Source: an uncultured Collinsella sp. (GTDB lineage Bacteria > Actinomycetota > Coriobacteriia > Coriobacteriales > Coriobacteriaceae). From it: a stretch of DNA of 64,000 bases. Location: NCBI GenBank assembly GCA_900544095.1, contig UQTV01000006.1, positions 62,001 through 126,000 on the forward strand, written 5' to 3'. The translations under genes and the position numbers were made by a program. The notes under the pieces are model-generated. The model was not told the origin of the DNA, ran no database searches, and saw nothing but the letters and a program-made list of their open reading frames with translations. Shown piece by piece: positions 55,401-64,000 of this stretch; the stretch's first letter is position 1, and each line of letters begins with the position of its first letter.

Positions 55401-58400
55401 ACTACCAGAACGCCACGGTGACGTTCGTGAACGGAGGTAGCGTTGAAGCAGATATCGCCGGAGGTTTCGCGGGAGACTTCCAGGGCGGTAAGGTCAATAT
55501 CTACACCGACGATGACCTCAAGGACGCAACGGGTGCGTACGCCCGTGCGAAGACCGCGGCCGAGCAGTCCCCCTGGGGCGTCATCAACATCGACCACGTG
55601 ACAGGCGGCGCGTACGCTGGCGGCTGGGGTGGTCGCGTGACCTCGGGTGCGCTCGCGAGCGCGGGCAAGGGCGGAATCAGCCTGCTCGGCAAACTCGGCA
55701 CAGTGGATATCGCCCAGCTGCTCGACGTGGTCGAGGGGTACGTGCCCCTCATCAACCGCTCCGGCGTGCTGTCGAACGCGGACACGGTGGCCGCGGATGC
55801 CTCGGGCGCCAGGCCGAGCGATGCCGCCAACCCTGGCCTCGTCGTCTCTGCCTCGCGCCTCGATGACACGGCCTCCCAGTCCGGCACGGCCGGCGGCTAT
55901 ATCGGCTATGGCTCCGGCGTGCAGGTGAGCCACTCCAACGTGACGCAACTGCGCCATACCGCGGTGACCGAGCCGAAGGATCTCGAGGGCACGGACGGCA
56001 GCAGCTACTTCGGTAATAAGAGCTCCTACGCCGTCACCGCCCCGCGCTACGCCGGCGGATACATCGGCCACATGGACGTGGGCTCTGCGGCCTCCGTGGG
56101 CGACGGCCTGTCGTTGCTGGGAACGAGCCTGCGGCTCACCGACGTGCTCGGCGTGGTGCGTGCCGTGGTCTCCACCATCGAGCACTCCGACGTGACGGGC
56201 GGCACGGGCGGTTTCGCCGTGCGCGCGAGCTCCGGTGCCACGGGCTCCGAGATCGGCGACGCGGGCGGTTTCGCGGGCCTTGTCTCCGGCGGGCACATCC
56301 AGGATTCAAACTCCTACAACTTCTCCTACGTGATCGGCCAGATTTCGGCGGGCGGCTATGCCGGGCAGATCGAGCCGGGCGACGTGGCGCGCGTGCTGGG
56401 CGAGCTGAACACCGGTAAGGACAACGAGTCCGCACTGGCCAAGCTGCTGCACGGCCTGGTGAGCACCAACGGCGCCCTCGCGTCGCTCGTGCAGGACTTC
56501 GTGCCCACGGTTCGCAACTCCGAGACCACGTCCATCCCCTGCGGCGGCGCCGTGCGCGCGCAGGCCGCCAGCACCGAGAGCGTGCAGCGCGGCATGGCAG
56601 GCGGCTACGTGGGGCATAACCTCGGCGGTCACATCTGGGGCACCAGCAACGCGCCGTGGACGAGCGCCGCGTCGTGGGAGTCCGAGAAGGACGGCAGCAA
56701 CCACTACACCGGCACCCGGCGCGACGCCATGGCCGAGCGCATCCGCAGCGTCTACGGCGCCGAGATGGCCGGTGGTTTCACGGGCTATATGGAGCCTGGC
56801 GACACTGCCAAGACGGGGAGCGTCAGCCTGCTCTTCGGCCTGGTGAAGGCCAACAATATCCTGGGCGCTCTGCAGGTGGCCTATCCCACCGAGGAGAACA
56901 CGCAGGTCACGGGCCCCGTGCGCGGCATCAGCCTCGAGACGTGGAATAGCTGGTCTCAGCACGTTGCCTCTAAGGGCTACTATGGCGGCGATTTCTACGG
57001 CAAGACGTTCACCACCGAGGATGAGCTCGCGGCCTTCCTCGCTGATTACGTCTATGGTACTAATGTGGTTGCTGGGCGCGCTGCATACGAGAACAAGGCG
57101 AACACCATGCACGGCGGTGTGGCCGGCGGCTACGTGGGCCTCATGCGCGGTGGCACCGTCACCAACGGCCGGGCCTTCGACACCAAGACCGTGCGCGCCA
57201 TGCGCGCGGCGGGTGGATTTGCCGGCCGCATGGAGACGGGCGGTGCCGTGGAGCTGGGCGGCGTGAAGGTGCTCGGACTGAACCTCAACCTCGGCCAGCT
57301 GCTCAACGTGGCCCAGGTGCTCGTTCCGGTGGTGAAGAGCTCCAGCGTGCAGGGCTTCCGCACGGGTATGGCCGTCAAGGCTACGGGAACCGATTTCAAG
57401 CACGAGACCGGCTTTGCCGGCGGCTACGTGGGCTACGCCTCTGGCGCGCAGCTGTGGGGCGATGCCACGTTCTCCGATGCCGACAAGGATGCCAACCGCT
57501 GGTCCATCGGCGCCACGCATGGCGGCTACACCGCTACGGGCGACAACGTCACCAACCTGCGCAAAGTCTCGGGCGCTAACTGCGTGGGCGGCTACGCGGG
57601 CCTCATGACGGCCGCGGGCGTGGCGGACGTGAACACGAATGCGTCTTCGGGTCTGCTGCAGAAGATCCTGGACAGCATCATCTCCACGCCGAACGACCTC
57701 GCGCAGGTGCTGAACGCCACGGTCTCCACCGTGCGCGGTGCGAGTGTCTCAGCCGTGACGGCGGGGGATGGCGCGACCGAGGCCCAGCAGAACGCCGCAG
57801 CCTGGGGTTTCACAGTCGACGGCTCCTATAAGGAAGGCAACGCCACCAAGTACGCCCGCGCGGCGGGCGGCTTCGCGGGATCGATGAAGGCCGTGGTCGC
57901 GGGCACGAAGGACCGGGACGAGGGCGCAACGGACGCCGTTACCAACACACTGCAGGTCATCGGCCTGCGCGGCGTGGAGGGCGGCCAGTACGCGGGCGGA
58001 TTCTTCGGCCAGGCGGACATCGAGAGCGTGGCCTCCGTGGCGGGCGGCGACGGCGATGCCAACGGCGACCAGTCCACGAGCCTGCTGCTCAAGCTGCTGA
58101 AGGCTGGCAACATCTCCGCGCTCGACGCCTTCCGCACCTACGTGTACCACGCGAACGTGGCGGGCGTGGCAGACGGCTTCCAGGTCCGCGCGCACGATGC
58201 CAGCAAGCAAGGCATGCTCGATTCCACGCGCTTCACAGGCGTGGCCGGTGGCTTCGGCGGCGCGCTCATCAACGGCAGCGTGAAGAACGCGACCGTCGCC
58301 AACCTGTCCTCCGTGGAGGGCGTCAACTACACGGGCGGCTTCATCGGGCATCTGGGCAAGGGTGGCACGGTGGACGCGGACAAGGTCGGCGTCCTGTCGA

Positions 58401-60421
58401 ACCTCAACCTCCTCGGCGCCACCGCGGGCGTGCTCGACATCTGGGGCTCCCACGTCGAGAACTCCAGCGTGACGGGCATCGCCGACGGCTACACGGTGAC
58501 GTCGACGCATCGGGGCGCTGACTACGGCCGCGGCACCGAGGCCGCGAGCGGTCGCGAGGCCGCGGGCGGTTTCGCGGGCTACGCCGACCTGGCGCGCGTG
58601 AAGGACTGCACGGTCACCAACCTCAAGAAGGTCGCGAGCGGTGAGGTCGCCGGCGGCTTCGTGGGCGAGACCAAGCGCGCATACCTGGTGGATGCGCAGG
58701 TTAGCTCCGTGCTGGTGGACGGTCTGCTGGTGATCGTGAACGCGCTGCTGAAGCTACTCTACGCGAATCAGCTCCAGAACCTGGGCGTCATCGACATAGG
58801 CAAGTGGTTCCCCGGCGTGAGCAAGGTCTTCGACCTCAAGGTGCTCGCCGAGGGCGAGACGCTCTACGTGAACCTCTTCGGCCTGAAGGTCGGCGTGGCG
58901 CTGTCCCGCGCGGATACCGAGAACAAGCAGCAGACTGACGTGGCGATCATCACCATCGGCGACTCCACCATCAAGCTGCCGTGTACGGAAAAAGGCGGCG
59001 TGGACACCAAGGGCGATCGCGCCAACATCGACGCGCAGCTCATCAAGGGCAACCGCACGCGTGTGGAGAACTCCTCGGTCACGGGTATCGCGGTGGGCTA
59101 TGACGTCTTCGGCGGCGGCGCGAGCCAGGCTGAGAACGGCGACGGGCTTGACGGCCTTACCACGGGCTACGCGGGCGGTTTCGCCGGCCTGAACGACGAA
59201 GGCGTACTCGCGAACGACCACATGGTGCTCGCCGACGTGATCCGCGGCACGAGCGGCCTGGTGGACCCCTTCGCCAACACCAAGCTCAAGAGCGTGTGGG
59301 ACTTCAACTTCATGAGCGACATCGTGGGCGAGAAGGACGGCAACTACAACTCGTACAAGATCTACCGCTCCAGGAACGAGAGCCTGGCCGACGCATTCAC
59401 GTCGAACAGCAAGAATGGGGCGGCGAGCGCCACCTTCGCCAAGCGCGATGGCAACGCCGATGGCACCGGCATGGATGCCTTCACGGTGAGCCTGTTGAAG
59501 CCGGTGGACGCGAGCGGCAAGGCCTCCGTCAACACCTACGATGGCACCGTGCCCACGAGCGAGGCGTCCGGTGACGCGGACACCGCTTGGCTCGGCATCA
59601 AGGACGCCGTGCGCCAGAATGCGGACGGTAGCCAGAGGCAGGAGCTCAAGGCCTATGAATCCGCCGCCAAGGCCGTGCTGATGCGGGACACCCCGGTGTC
59701 CGACAACGCCGGCGGCATCACGCCCGAGCCGGGCGAGGGGCAGGATCCGTGCGACACCTACGTGAAGCTCACGCTGCAAAAGGTGTGGGATGATCAAGGC
59801 AACAAGGCCGGCCTGCGGCCTGCGAGCATCAAGCTGACCGTGGTTGCGTCGTACAAGGACGCTGCCGGGAATGTCGTGACGCCCGCGATCACGCTGAAGG
59901 ATGGGTCGCCCTGGACGAACCCGCACGAGGTGGAGCTGACCGGTAAGGACGCATCCAACTGGTCCGACACCTGGCGCACGGTGATCGAGGGGCTGCCGGT
60001 GGCGGTGAAGGACGCTGACGGCGCCACACATTACCTGAACTATGCCGTGCAAGGTGAGGCCGTGAATGATGGCGCCGCCGCGCAGCCTGGCGTGCGGTTC
60101 GGCAAGGTCGAGGGCGGCAACACCGCGTACGTGCCGCCCGAGCAGGCCGGCTACAGCTCCGCGGTGGGCTCCGAGGCCAACACTCTCACGATCACCGTCA
60201 CCAACACCCATCGCGATGCCCTGCCCGACACGGGCGGCCGCGGCATCTGGCTGTTCCTGATGATCGGTGCGGCGCTGGGCTGCGCCGGAGCCTACGAGGC
60301 GTGGCGTCGTCGGCGCGCGGGACAGCTCGCCGTGGCGGGCGCCCCGACTGCGGGCGCTACGGTTACCGCGCTGCAGCCGCGGCCGGTCGGGGGCCACTTC
60401 CGTGACGGGGGTGCGCGATGA
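52289..60421 (+). CDS. Giant LPXTG pilus-locus adhesin (body)
   Basis: The frame is open for 2710 codons; its first ATG (52289) has no ribosome site, and the real start is the leader at 52141. After an Ala/Asp/Thr-rich stretch come about 32 copies of a motif like YAGGFAGxxxG spaced 50-110 residues apart, with beta-strand-rich sequence between them (Glug-like repeats). Near the end a Cna-B-type domain starts VKLTLQKVWDDQGNKAG. The sorting signal is LPDTGGRGIWLF plus a helix and RRRR, then an unusually long tail of about 45 residues. The major pilin, sortase and second pilin follow, so it is probably the tip adhesin of the pilus. Confidence 0.85.
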   Translation: MPIPPKTRGGGTFQVDTAASTEASGADAADSSAATGSGASADSVSNADVTADADAPATTSDAATADAPAPADAITATNQPTAQPAAQTATDAAVEDAAQDLAQLAGRDFQGQVTKTINGKTYILIGNEQQLRAIGSGKKVTRPVWEITQEYRKTGLIKGGWVDVEGSKTEIYAGDADLSATSKLDEGSSEKSDELGVSLAGHTRKRYVTLDDYGNEVKADGNATSSTLTYAADANYIIFRNIDVGSDAASGTSSNATWTPLMFSGTMLGAATTTDAAKTAGALWSTINADGISTNDTAQRPVISNVNVTQTGKLDVSSHTGIGFFGTVSHKLSETNPFTGSATPAYVNNIKLRDVSVTNESTKVKVDQTLISSLLGVLGTVVGGLVSTLLKILTLGKVDLSGLIESLLNVRAADPSSLATGAFAGRIVGEVTVDKCEVEGASVSSAADMTGGFAGYVKGEVKYDILSDALGDIVKLLTNILNLIPGLGLGDLITLLLNNNIIKASQLLPVAYYNPTISKSGVVNFASGTVLGSAGKNYAGGFAGVQAGTIVTDAYIQSDVAYTVRAKAYAGGFAGVIRDDVMEGALSDLGVDLPSLARLAIPQSIVATSSLTADVTVEGGSYAGGFAGAMAGSHAVNDSLTGAVNVTASGIQDGTADMLAYAGGFTGAATLGWAMDLGAGDYKNTNLLNGVGGLLKGLLGSEDQSKASTLLSLAGLNESEILGAQMAGTFMVSSANDYAGGMVGRGTGPVIASSDTAHVGGLAFYKQGKLDATAVASRTTSLTGLDSVTAKGSYAGGIAGMLVPGAVAALLNDTLGLGAIGQKLGDGQFKMFEVSNVTVAGATDGATVSVDGCYAGGAIGCATGGDVDATTLTGVKRVEAKGEAGGFIGFSGPSDAADVGGLDVLGLIKVSGLLSVAKYSAVEVTDSSVAGVTAGMTVAATGVNAAGETNVYAAGGFFGRANSTKSANVHATAVKAVTADASTSDGAAGGFVGVSTTGGLADAVNGEGEDSGVLKNLLEGGLISVDGLVGAVPYLLPNYQNATVTFVNGGSVEADIAGGFAGDFQGGKVNIYTDDDLKDATGAYARAKTAAEQSPWGVINIDHVTGGAYAGGWGGRVTSGALASAGKGGISLLGKLGTVDIAQLLDVVEGYVPLINRSGVLSNADTVAADASGARPSDAANPGLVVSASRLDDTASQSGTAGGYIGYGSGVQVSHSNVTQLRHTAVTEPKDLEGTDGSSYFGNKSSYAVTAPRYAGGYIGHMDVGSAASVGDGLSLLGTSLRLTDVLGVVRAVVSTIEHSDVTGGTGGFAVRASSGATGSEIGDAGGFAGLVSGGHIQDSNSYNFSYVIGQISAGGYAGQIEPGDVARVLGELNTGKDNESALAKLLHGLVSTNGALASLVQDFVPTVRNSETTSIPCGGAVRAQAASTESVQRGMAGGYVGHNLGGHIWGTSNAPWTSAASWESEKDGSNHYTGTRRDAMAERIRSVYGAEMAGGFTGYMEPGDTAKTGSVSLLFGLVKANNILGALQVAYPTEENTQVTGPVRGISLETWNSWSQHVASKGYYGGDFYGKTFTTEDELAAFLADYVYGTNVVAGRAAYENKANTMHGGVAGGYVGLMRGGTVTNGRAFDTKTVRAMRAAGGFAGRMETGGAVELGGVKVLGLNLNLGQLLNVAQVLVPVVKSSSVQGFRTGMAVKATGTDFKHETGFAGGYVGYASGAQLWGDATFSDADKDANRWSIGATHGGYTATGDNVTNLRKVSGANCVGGYAGLMTAAGVADVNTNASSGLLQKILDSIISTPNDLAQVLNATVSTVRGASVSAVTAGDGATEAQQNAAAWGFTVDGSYKEGNATKYARAAGGFAGSMKAVVAGTKDRDEGATDAVTNTLQVIGLRGVEGGQYAGGFFGQADIESVASVAGGDGDANGDQSTSLLLKLLKAGNISALDAFRTYVYHANVAGVADGFQVRAHDASKQGMLDSTRFTGVAGGFGGALINGSVKNATVANLSSVEGVNYTGGFIGHLGKGGTVDADKVGVLSNLNLLGATAGVLDIWGSHVENSSVTGIADGYTVTSTHRGADYGRGTEAASGREAAGGFAGYADLARVKDCTVTNLKKVASGEVAGGFVGETKRAYLVDAQVSSVLVDGLLVIVNALLKLLYANQLQNLGVIDIGKWFPGVSKVFDLKVLAEGETLYVNLFGLKVGVALSRADTENKQQTDVAIITIGDSTIKLPCTEKGGVDTKGDRANIDAQLIKGNRTRVENSSVTGIAVGYDVFGGGASQAENGDGLDGLTTGYAGGFAGLNDEGVLANDHMVLADVIRGTSGLVDPFANTKLKSVWDFNFMSDIVGEKDGNYNSYKIYRSRNESLADAFTSNSKNGAASATFAKRDGNADGTGMDAFTVSLLKPVDASGKASVNTYDGTVPTSEASGDADTAWLGIKDAVRQNADGSQRQELKAYESAAKAVLMRDTPVSDNAGGITPEPGEGQDPCDTYVKLTLQKVWDDQGNKAGLRPASIKLTVVASYKDAAGNVVTPAITLKDGSPWTNPHEVELTGKDASNWSDTWRTVIEGLPVAVKDADGATHYLNYAVQGEAVNDGAAAQPGVRFGKVEGGNTAYVPPEQAGYSSAVGSEANTLTITVTNTHRDALPDTGGRGIWLFLMIGAALGCAGAYEAWRRRRAGQLAVAGAPTAGATVTALQPRPVGGHFRDGGAR
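52311..52321 (+). repeat. Homopolymer of 11 G at the leader/body junction
   Basis: The run GGGGGGGGGGG lies between the signal-peptide frame and the adhesin body. Ten or thirteen G would restore one continuous frame; eleven does not. It is the longest G run that I see in the window. Confidence 0.9.
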
Positions 60422-60579
60422 ACGATTCGACGAGCGGGCTGCCGCGCACGGGCGTGCGCGGCAGGGGGAGGGCGCTTCGCGCGACCTCCGGGGGTTCCTC
60501 TCGACAGAGGGGCGCCACGCGCGGGATAGGCGAACGGGAAACAACGCGGGTCGGGAACACCGGCTCCGCGAGGATATAG
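60418..60579 (+). CDS. Possible 53-residue ORF coupled to the adhesin
   Basis: The ATG overlaps the adhesin stop (ATGA). The 53-residue product is Arg/Gly-rich, starts MNDSTSGLPRTGVRGRGRAL, and has no recognisable domain. Coupling is the only support. Confidence 0.2.
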   Translation: MNDSTSGLPRTGVRGRGRALRATSGGSSRQRGATRGIGERETTRVGNTGSARI

Positions 60580-60619
60580 CTATGTGATCAATAAGGGAGA
60601 TAGCGAGAAAGGAAGAAAG

Positions 60620-62149
60620 ATGACTACTATCTTCAAGAAAGCGCTGGTGCTGTTCGCGCTGGTAGCCGTGGCGCTCGTGGGCGCTGTGGCGGTAGCCCCG
60701 GCGGAGGCTCAGGCCGCGACGGGCTCGTTCACGATCCAGAGCAAGAATGCCGAGTTCGCGGGCAAGACAGTGACGGCGTACCAGATGTTCACGGTCGAGA
60801 ACCCAGTCGTTGAGAACGGCAAGGTCACGAGTGCGACCTACACGCTGAACACCGCGTGGGAGGGTTTCTTCCGGGGTAAGCTCAGCACCTCTGATACGGG
60901 CGCTGCGCTGTCTGAAAAGGCGTACAGCTATGTAAAGGACCTTGTCGATGGCAACAAGGGCGCCACGCTCGTGACGTTCGCCAAGGAAGCGGCTGATTAC
61001 GCGAAGACCTCCAGCGGCATCACGGCTGCCGGTACCGCCAATGCCTCGACGACGGCTGACAACGGCTACTATAAGGCCACCTTCACCGGCCTTGAGTACG
61101 GCTACTACATCTTCGCCCCGCAGGGCGGCTCCACGTCCGCTATGCGCGGCAACGACGCCATGCTCTACAACGTGGTCTCGGCTATGTCCGACCCGGTCGA
61201 GCTCAAGAGCGTGTACCCCGGTGTTACCAAGACCGTTGAGAACGGCGACAAGAACGATAACCACTCGAGCGCCCAGGTGGGCGACAAGGTGAGCTTCACC
61301 CTCAGGTCCGCGGTGCCCGATACCTCCGAGTACAACACCTACACGTTCGTCATCCACGATACCCTGTCCACCGGCCTCACCTTCAATAACGACGTTAAGG
61401 TGACTGTTGGCGGCAGGGATTACACCATCTTCGTGAAGAAGTACGATGAGGCAACGCGCTCTCTCTCGCTTGATTTCTCGAACGACATCAAGAACCTCAC
61501 CGCCGGCAATGCCATCGTCGTGACCTATTCCGCCACCCTCAACGAGAACGCGGTCGTGGGCAAGGACAACCTCAACACCGCCCACGTCGAGTACAGCAAC
61601 AATCCCGGTGGCACTGGCACCGGTACCTCCGAGCCGAGCAAGACCCACACTTATGACTTCGGCTTCGACCTCAAGAAGATCGGCGACAACGACGCCGTCC
61701 TCTCCGGCGCCGAGTTCCAGCTTCTTGGCACCGACGGCACCGCCATCACCCTCATCTCCGACGGCAACGACGGCTACCGCCCGATCAAGACCGGCGAAAC
61801 CGGTGGCAACACGAACGTGACCACCCCAGAGAACGGCATCATCAAGTTCACCGGCCTGAAGGAGGGCGTCTACAAGCTCTCTGAGGTGAAGGCCCCGAGT
61901 GGCTACAACAAGCTCGCCGCCCCGGTCAAGGTCACCATCGCCGCGACCTACAACGCCGACGGCACGCTCATCAACTACACCGTGACGGCCGACGGCGCGA
62001 CGGGCACGACCGTCACCGTCAAGAACAACAAAGGCACCCTCCTGCCCTCCACCGGCGGCATGGGCACCGTGATCTTCACCGTCGCGGGTGCTGCGATCGT
62101 CATCGCCGGCGTGGCGTGGACCATCGCCCGTCGTCGCGCGCAGAACTAG
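60620..62149 (+). CDS. Major pilin, isopeptide-forming, LPSTG
   Basis: A 509-residue fimbrial shaft protein. The signal peptide ends at AEAQA (about residue 35). VYPGVTKTVENGDKND begins a fimbrial D2-type isopeptide domain, and FTGLKEGVYKLSEVKAPSGYN is the E-box of a Cna-B domain with the Glu needed for an isopeptide bond. The sorting signal is LPSTGGMGTVIF, helix, RRRAQN. The Lys in VTKTV may be the pilin lysine. ATG 60620 has GAAAGGA seven bases upstream; ATG 60584 is too far. Confidence 0.93.
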   Translation: MTTIFKKALVLFALVAVALVGAVAVAPAEAQAATGSFTIQSKNAEFAGKTVTAYQMFTVENPVVENGKVTSATYTLNTAWEGFFRGKLSTSDTGAALSEKAYSYVKDLVDGNKGATLVTFAKEAADYAKTSSGITAAGTANASTTADNGYYKATFTGLEYGYYIFAPQGGSTSAMRGNDAMLYNVVSAMSDPVELKSVYPGVTKTVENGDKNDNHSSAQVGDKVSFTLRSAVPDTSEYNTYTFVIHDTLSTGLTFNNDVKVTVGGRDYTIFVKKYDEATRSLSLDFSNDIKNLTAGNAIVVTYSATLNENAVVGKDNLNTAHVEYSNNPGGTGTGTSEPSKTHTYDFGFDLKKIGDNDAVLSGAEFQLLGTDGTAITLISDGNDGYRPIKTGETGGNTNVTTPENGIIKFTGLKEGVYKLSEVKAPSGYNKLAAPVKVTIAATYNADGTLINYTVTADGATGTTVTVKNNKGTLLPSTGGMGTVIFTVAGAAIVIAGVAWTIARRRAQN

Positions 62150-62179
62150 CGCACGCTATCTGAGCTGGGCTGACACGCT

Positions 62180-63250
62180 TTGAAGCGACTGCGCGACATA
62201 TTTCCGCTGCTTGTGGTTCTGGTGGGGCTCGCCATCATGGCGTACCCCACCATCTCGAACTTCCTCGTCGAGCGCAACGCGTCGCGCGTAGTCTCCGCTT
62301 ACCAGGAGGCCGTCGACGCGCTGTCCGACGAGGACGCCCAGGCGATGCTCGATGCCGCGTGGGCCTACAACGCCCGGCTCGCGGGGCTTGCCGGCATCTC
62401 CGCTGCCGATGGTGGCGCGGATGCCGGCACCGTCTCGTCCACGCAGCTGCGCGAGCAATACAACCAGCTGCTCAACCTCAACGGCGACGGCGTGATGGGC
62501 TACATTACCATCCCGCGTCTGGATGAGACGCTGCCCATCTACCACGGCACCGACGAGGCCACGCTCCAGGTGGGCGTGGGCCACATCGACACGTCGTCGC
62601 TGCCCGTGGGCGGGGCCAGCACGCACGCGGCGCTGTCCGGCCATCGCGGGCTGCCGTCCGCCAAGCTGTTCACGGACCTGGACCGGATGAAAAAGGGCGA
62701 CATCTTCTTCGTCCGCGTGCTCAAGAGCACGTTCGCCTACCAGGTCGACCAGATCGAGACCGTCCTGCCCGATCAGACGGAATCGCTCAACATCACCGCC
62801 GGGGACGACTACCTGACCCTCGTCACCTGTACACCGTACGGCATAAATTCTCATCGTCTGCTGGTGAGAGGGCATGCCATACCGTATACGGCTGACATGG
62901 ATTCGCAGGTGGGCGTGTCCGGCAATCCAATCAACATTCCCTTGCCGTACCTTGCGCTGATGATCGCGTTGGCGGTGCTTGCCGTACTGCTCGCGTCGTT
63001 GCTAATCGGGCGTGCGATCGAGGCGCGGCGCGACGCCGCCCATGCAGCGGCGGGTTCGCGCGTGGCCGGTGCACGGCAGGCGGGGAGCTCGTGCGACGCG
63101 GCTGGTACGGGGGAGACGAGCGTGGTGACGCGTCCCGGCGGCTCGGGCCACGGGGCGCGTGGGGCTCACGCGGGCCGCGGAATGCACGGCGCGCACGAGA
63201 TACACGATTCTACAAGGAGGGGCGGCCATGGTGGCAAGCACATGCGATAG
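62180..63250 (+). CDS. srtC: Class C pilus sortase
   Basis: A 356-residue transpeptidase that polymerises pilins. It has an N-terminal membrane helix (about 8-25), a catalytic domain with His155 (LSGHRGLP), Cys217 (LVTCTPYGINSHR) and Arg226, and a C-terminal helix (about 255-275), the two-helix layout of class C. No DP(F/W) lid motif is seen. The C-terminal 70 residues are Gly/His/Arg-rich. The start is TTG, with a weak ribosome site, 30 bases after the pilin stop. Confidence 0.92.
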   Translation: MKRLRDIFPLLVVLVGLAIMAYPTISNFLVERNASRVVSAYQEAVDALSDEDAQAMLDAAWAYNARLAGLAGISAADGGADAGTVSSTQLREQYNQLLNLNGDGVMGYITIPRLDETLPIYHGTDEATLQVGVGHIDTSSLPVGGASTHAALSGHRGLPSAKLFTDLDRMKKGDIFFVRVLKSTFAYQVDQIETVLPDQTESLNITAGDDYLTLVTCTPYGINSHRLLVRGHAIPYTADMDSQVGVSGNPINIPLPYLALMIALAVLAVLLASLLIGRAIEARRDAAHAAAGSRVAGARQAGSSCDAAGTGETSVVTRPGGSGHGARGAHAGRGMHGAHEIHDSTRRGGHGGKHMR

Positions 63251-64000
63251 CGGGATGATGGCTTCGCGCCGTTTCGACGACGGTGCCATCGCGGGCGCGC
63301 GGATTTGCGCGGTTCGGCGTGCGTGCCTTGTCTTGGCGTTTGCAGTCTTCGCGTGCGCCTGGGTGATCGCGGCTGCTGTGGCCGCTCCGCAGACGGCGGC
63401 TGCCGCGCCGAAGGGGTCTATCTCCCTGTCCGTCGTTACTCAGGATTCCAACGGCTCACATCAACTTGCAGGGGATACATTCACCCTGGTACAGGTCGCG
63501 ACGGCACAGGTGCACGATGGCGGCAGCGGACAGTCCACAGGCGTGACGTACACCATGCTCGCGGGCTTCGAGCGCTACGACCGCGACTGGGCGTCGCTGT
63601 CCGCCTCCGACGTTGCCGCAGCTGCGAAAAATTTGGCGCAGGCCGCGTTCGATGCTGGCGCGCTCGATGCCGGTGTGCCCCGGAAGGTGCCGGAGGGCGC
63701 GCGCACGCTGACGTTTTCCGGTCTTGATAGCGGCCTGTACCTGGTGGTTCGCACGGGCGCGGCCGATGCCAACAAGAGCCTGACCTGCGATCCCGTGCTG
63801 GTCTCCGTGCCGCTGCTCGAGGACGGTTCGTTTACCTATGACGTGGACGTCGATCCTAAGTTCGAGTGGACGGATGTCGACCATCCAGGTGGCAACGGTG
63901 GCGGCACTGAGGCTGATCGCGGCACGCCCGGCTGGTTGCCCAAGACCGGCGACTACGTTATCGGCGTGGTGTGCCTGCTGGTGGCAGGCGGCTCCATTGC
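63228..64000 (+). CDS. Second pilin subunit, LPKTG, cut by the window end
   Basis: The ATG at 63228 has AGGAGG seven bases upstream and overlaps the end of the sortase gene by 23 bases. A long signal sequence (about residues 28-60) is followed by a pilin domain: FSGLDSGLYLVVRTG, then the pilin motif YDVDVDPKFEW with a Lys for polymerisation, and the sorting signal LPKTGDYVIGVVCLLVAGG. The frame is open at the last base, so the very end is missing. It is probably the basal or minor pilin. Confidence 0.9.
   Translation, partial: MVASTCDSGMMASRRFDDGAIAGARICAVRRACLVLAFAVFACAWVIAAAVAAPQTAAAAPKGSISLSVVTQDSNGSHQLAGDTFTLVQVATAQVHDGGSGQSTGVTYTMLAGFERYDRDWASLSASDVAAAAKNLAQAAFDAGALDAGVPRKVPEGARTLTFSGLDSGLYLVVRTGAADANKSLTCDPVLVSVPLLEDGSFTYDVDVDPKFEWTDVDHPGGNGGGTEADRGTPGWLPKTGDYVIGVVCLLVAGGSI

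Noticed and set aside
58754..61648. 964-codon open frame on the minus strand
   Set aside because: It is antisense to the adhesin and the pilin, both well supported. The product is Gly/Val/His-rich without motifs, a typical shadow.

Overview
The window looks like chromosomal DNA of a high-GC, gut-type actinobacterium of the class Coriobacteriia, most likely Collinsella or a close relative. This rests on GC-rich third positions, mannose-family PTS genes beside fused folate and ECF genes, LPXTG surface proteins with class B and class C sortases, and dispersed GGGACAG hairpins between genes. The assignment is inferred from gene content; no database was searched.

Bases 1-9515 hold the end of carA, carB, a GntR/UTRA repressor divergent from a mannose-family PTS operon (EIIA, EIIB, EIIC, EIID), a small membrane protein and a MarR regulator. 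Bases 10018-16431 are one 2137-residue secreted GH31 glycosidase with many carbohydrate-binding, FIVAR, dockerin-like and cohesin-like modules and an IPNTG wall-sorting signal. Bases 16649-26393 carry purE, a class B sortase, a MoaE-like protein, a CmpB-type membrane protein, purF-purM-purN, an orphan EIIA, a PrsA-like foldase and a YqeY protein. Bases 26758-32825 carry a polar amino-acid ABC transporter, a cytidylate-kinase-like protein and the two subunits of an NfnAB-type transhydrogenase. Bases 33187-47266 are housekeeping: pth, prs, glmU, an ECF transporter (T, fused A, S), exonuclease III, a sirtuin, a folP-folK fusion with a large insertion, a BirA-like protein, coaX and a PP2C-like protein.

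An initiator tRNA-Met gene at 47402-47478 is followed by a small integrative element: tyrosine integrase, an unrecognised zinc-ribbon protein, an excisionase-like protein, a winged-helix protein and a DnaC-like ATPase. Its right end was not found.

Bases 52141-64000 form a sortase-assembled pilus locus: a giant adhesin (about 32 AGGFxG-type repeats, a Cna-B domain and LPDTG), a major pilin (LPSTG), a class C sortase, and a second pilin (LPKTG) cut by the window end. The adhesin signal peptide lies in a different frame from its 2700-residue body. An 11-G homopolymer sits exactly at the junction, and 10 G would join the frames. This fits a phase-variable ON/OFF switch of the pilus adhesin, here read in the OFF state unless the tract is miscalled, and it is the most interesting feature of the window.

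A second theme is the intergenic repeats. Several share a GGGAC core but have unrelated flanking arms that stay self-complementary in each copy. Two adjacent elements at 40139-40626 share their interior but have different 24-30 bp inverted arms.
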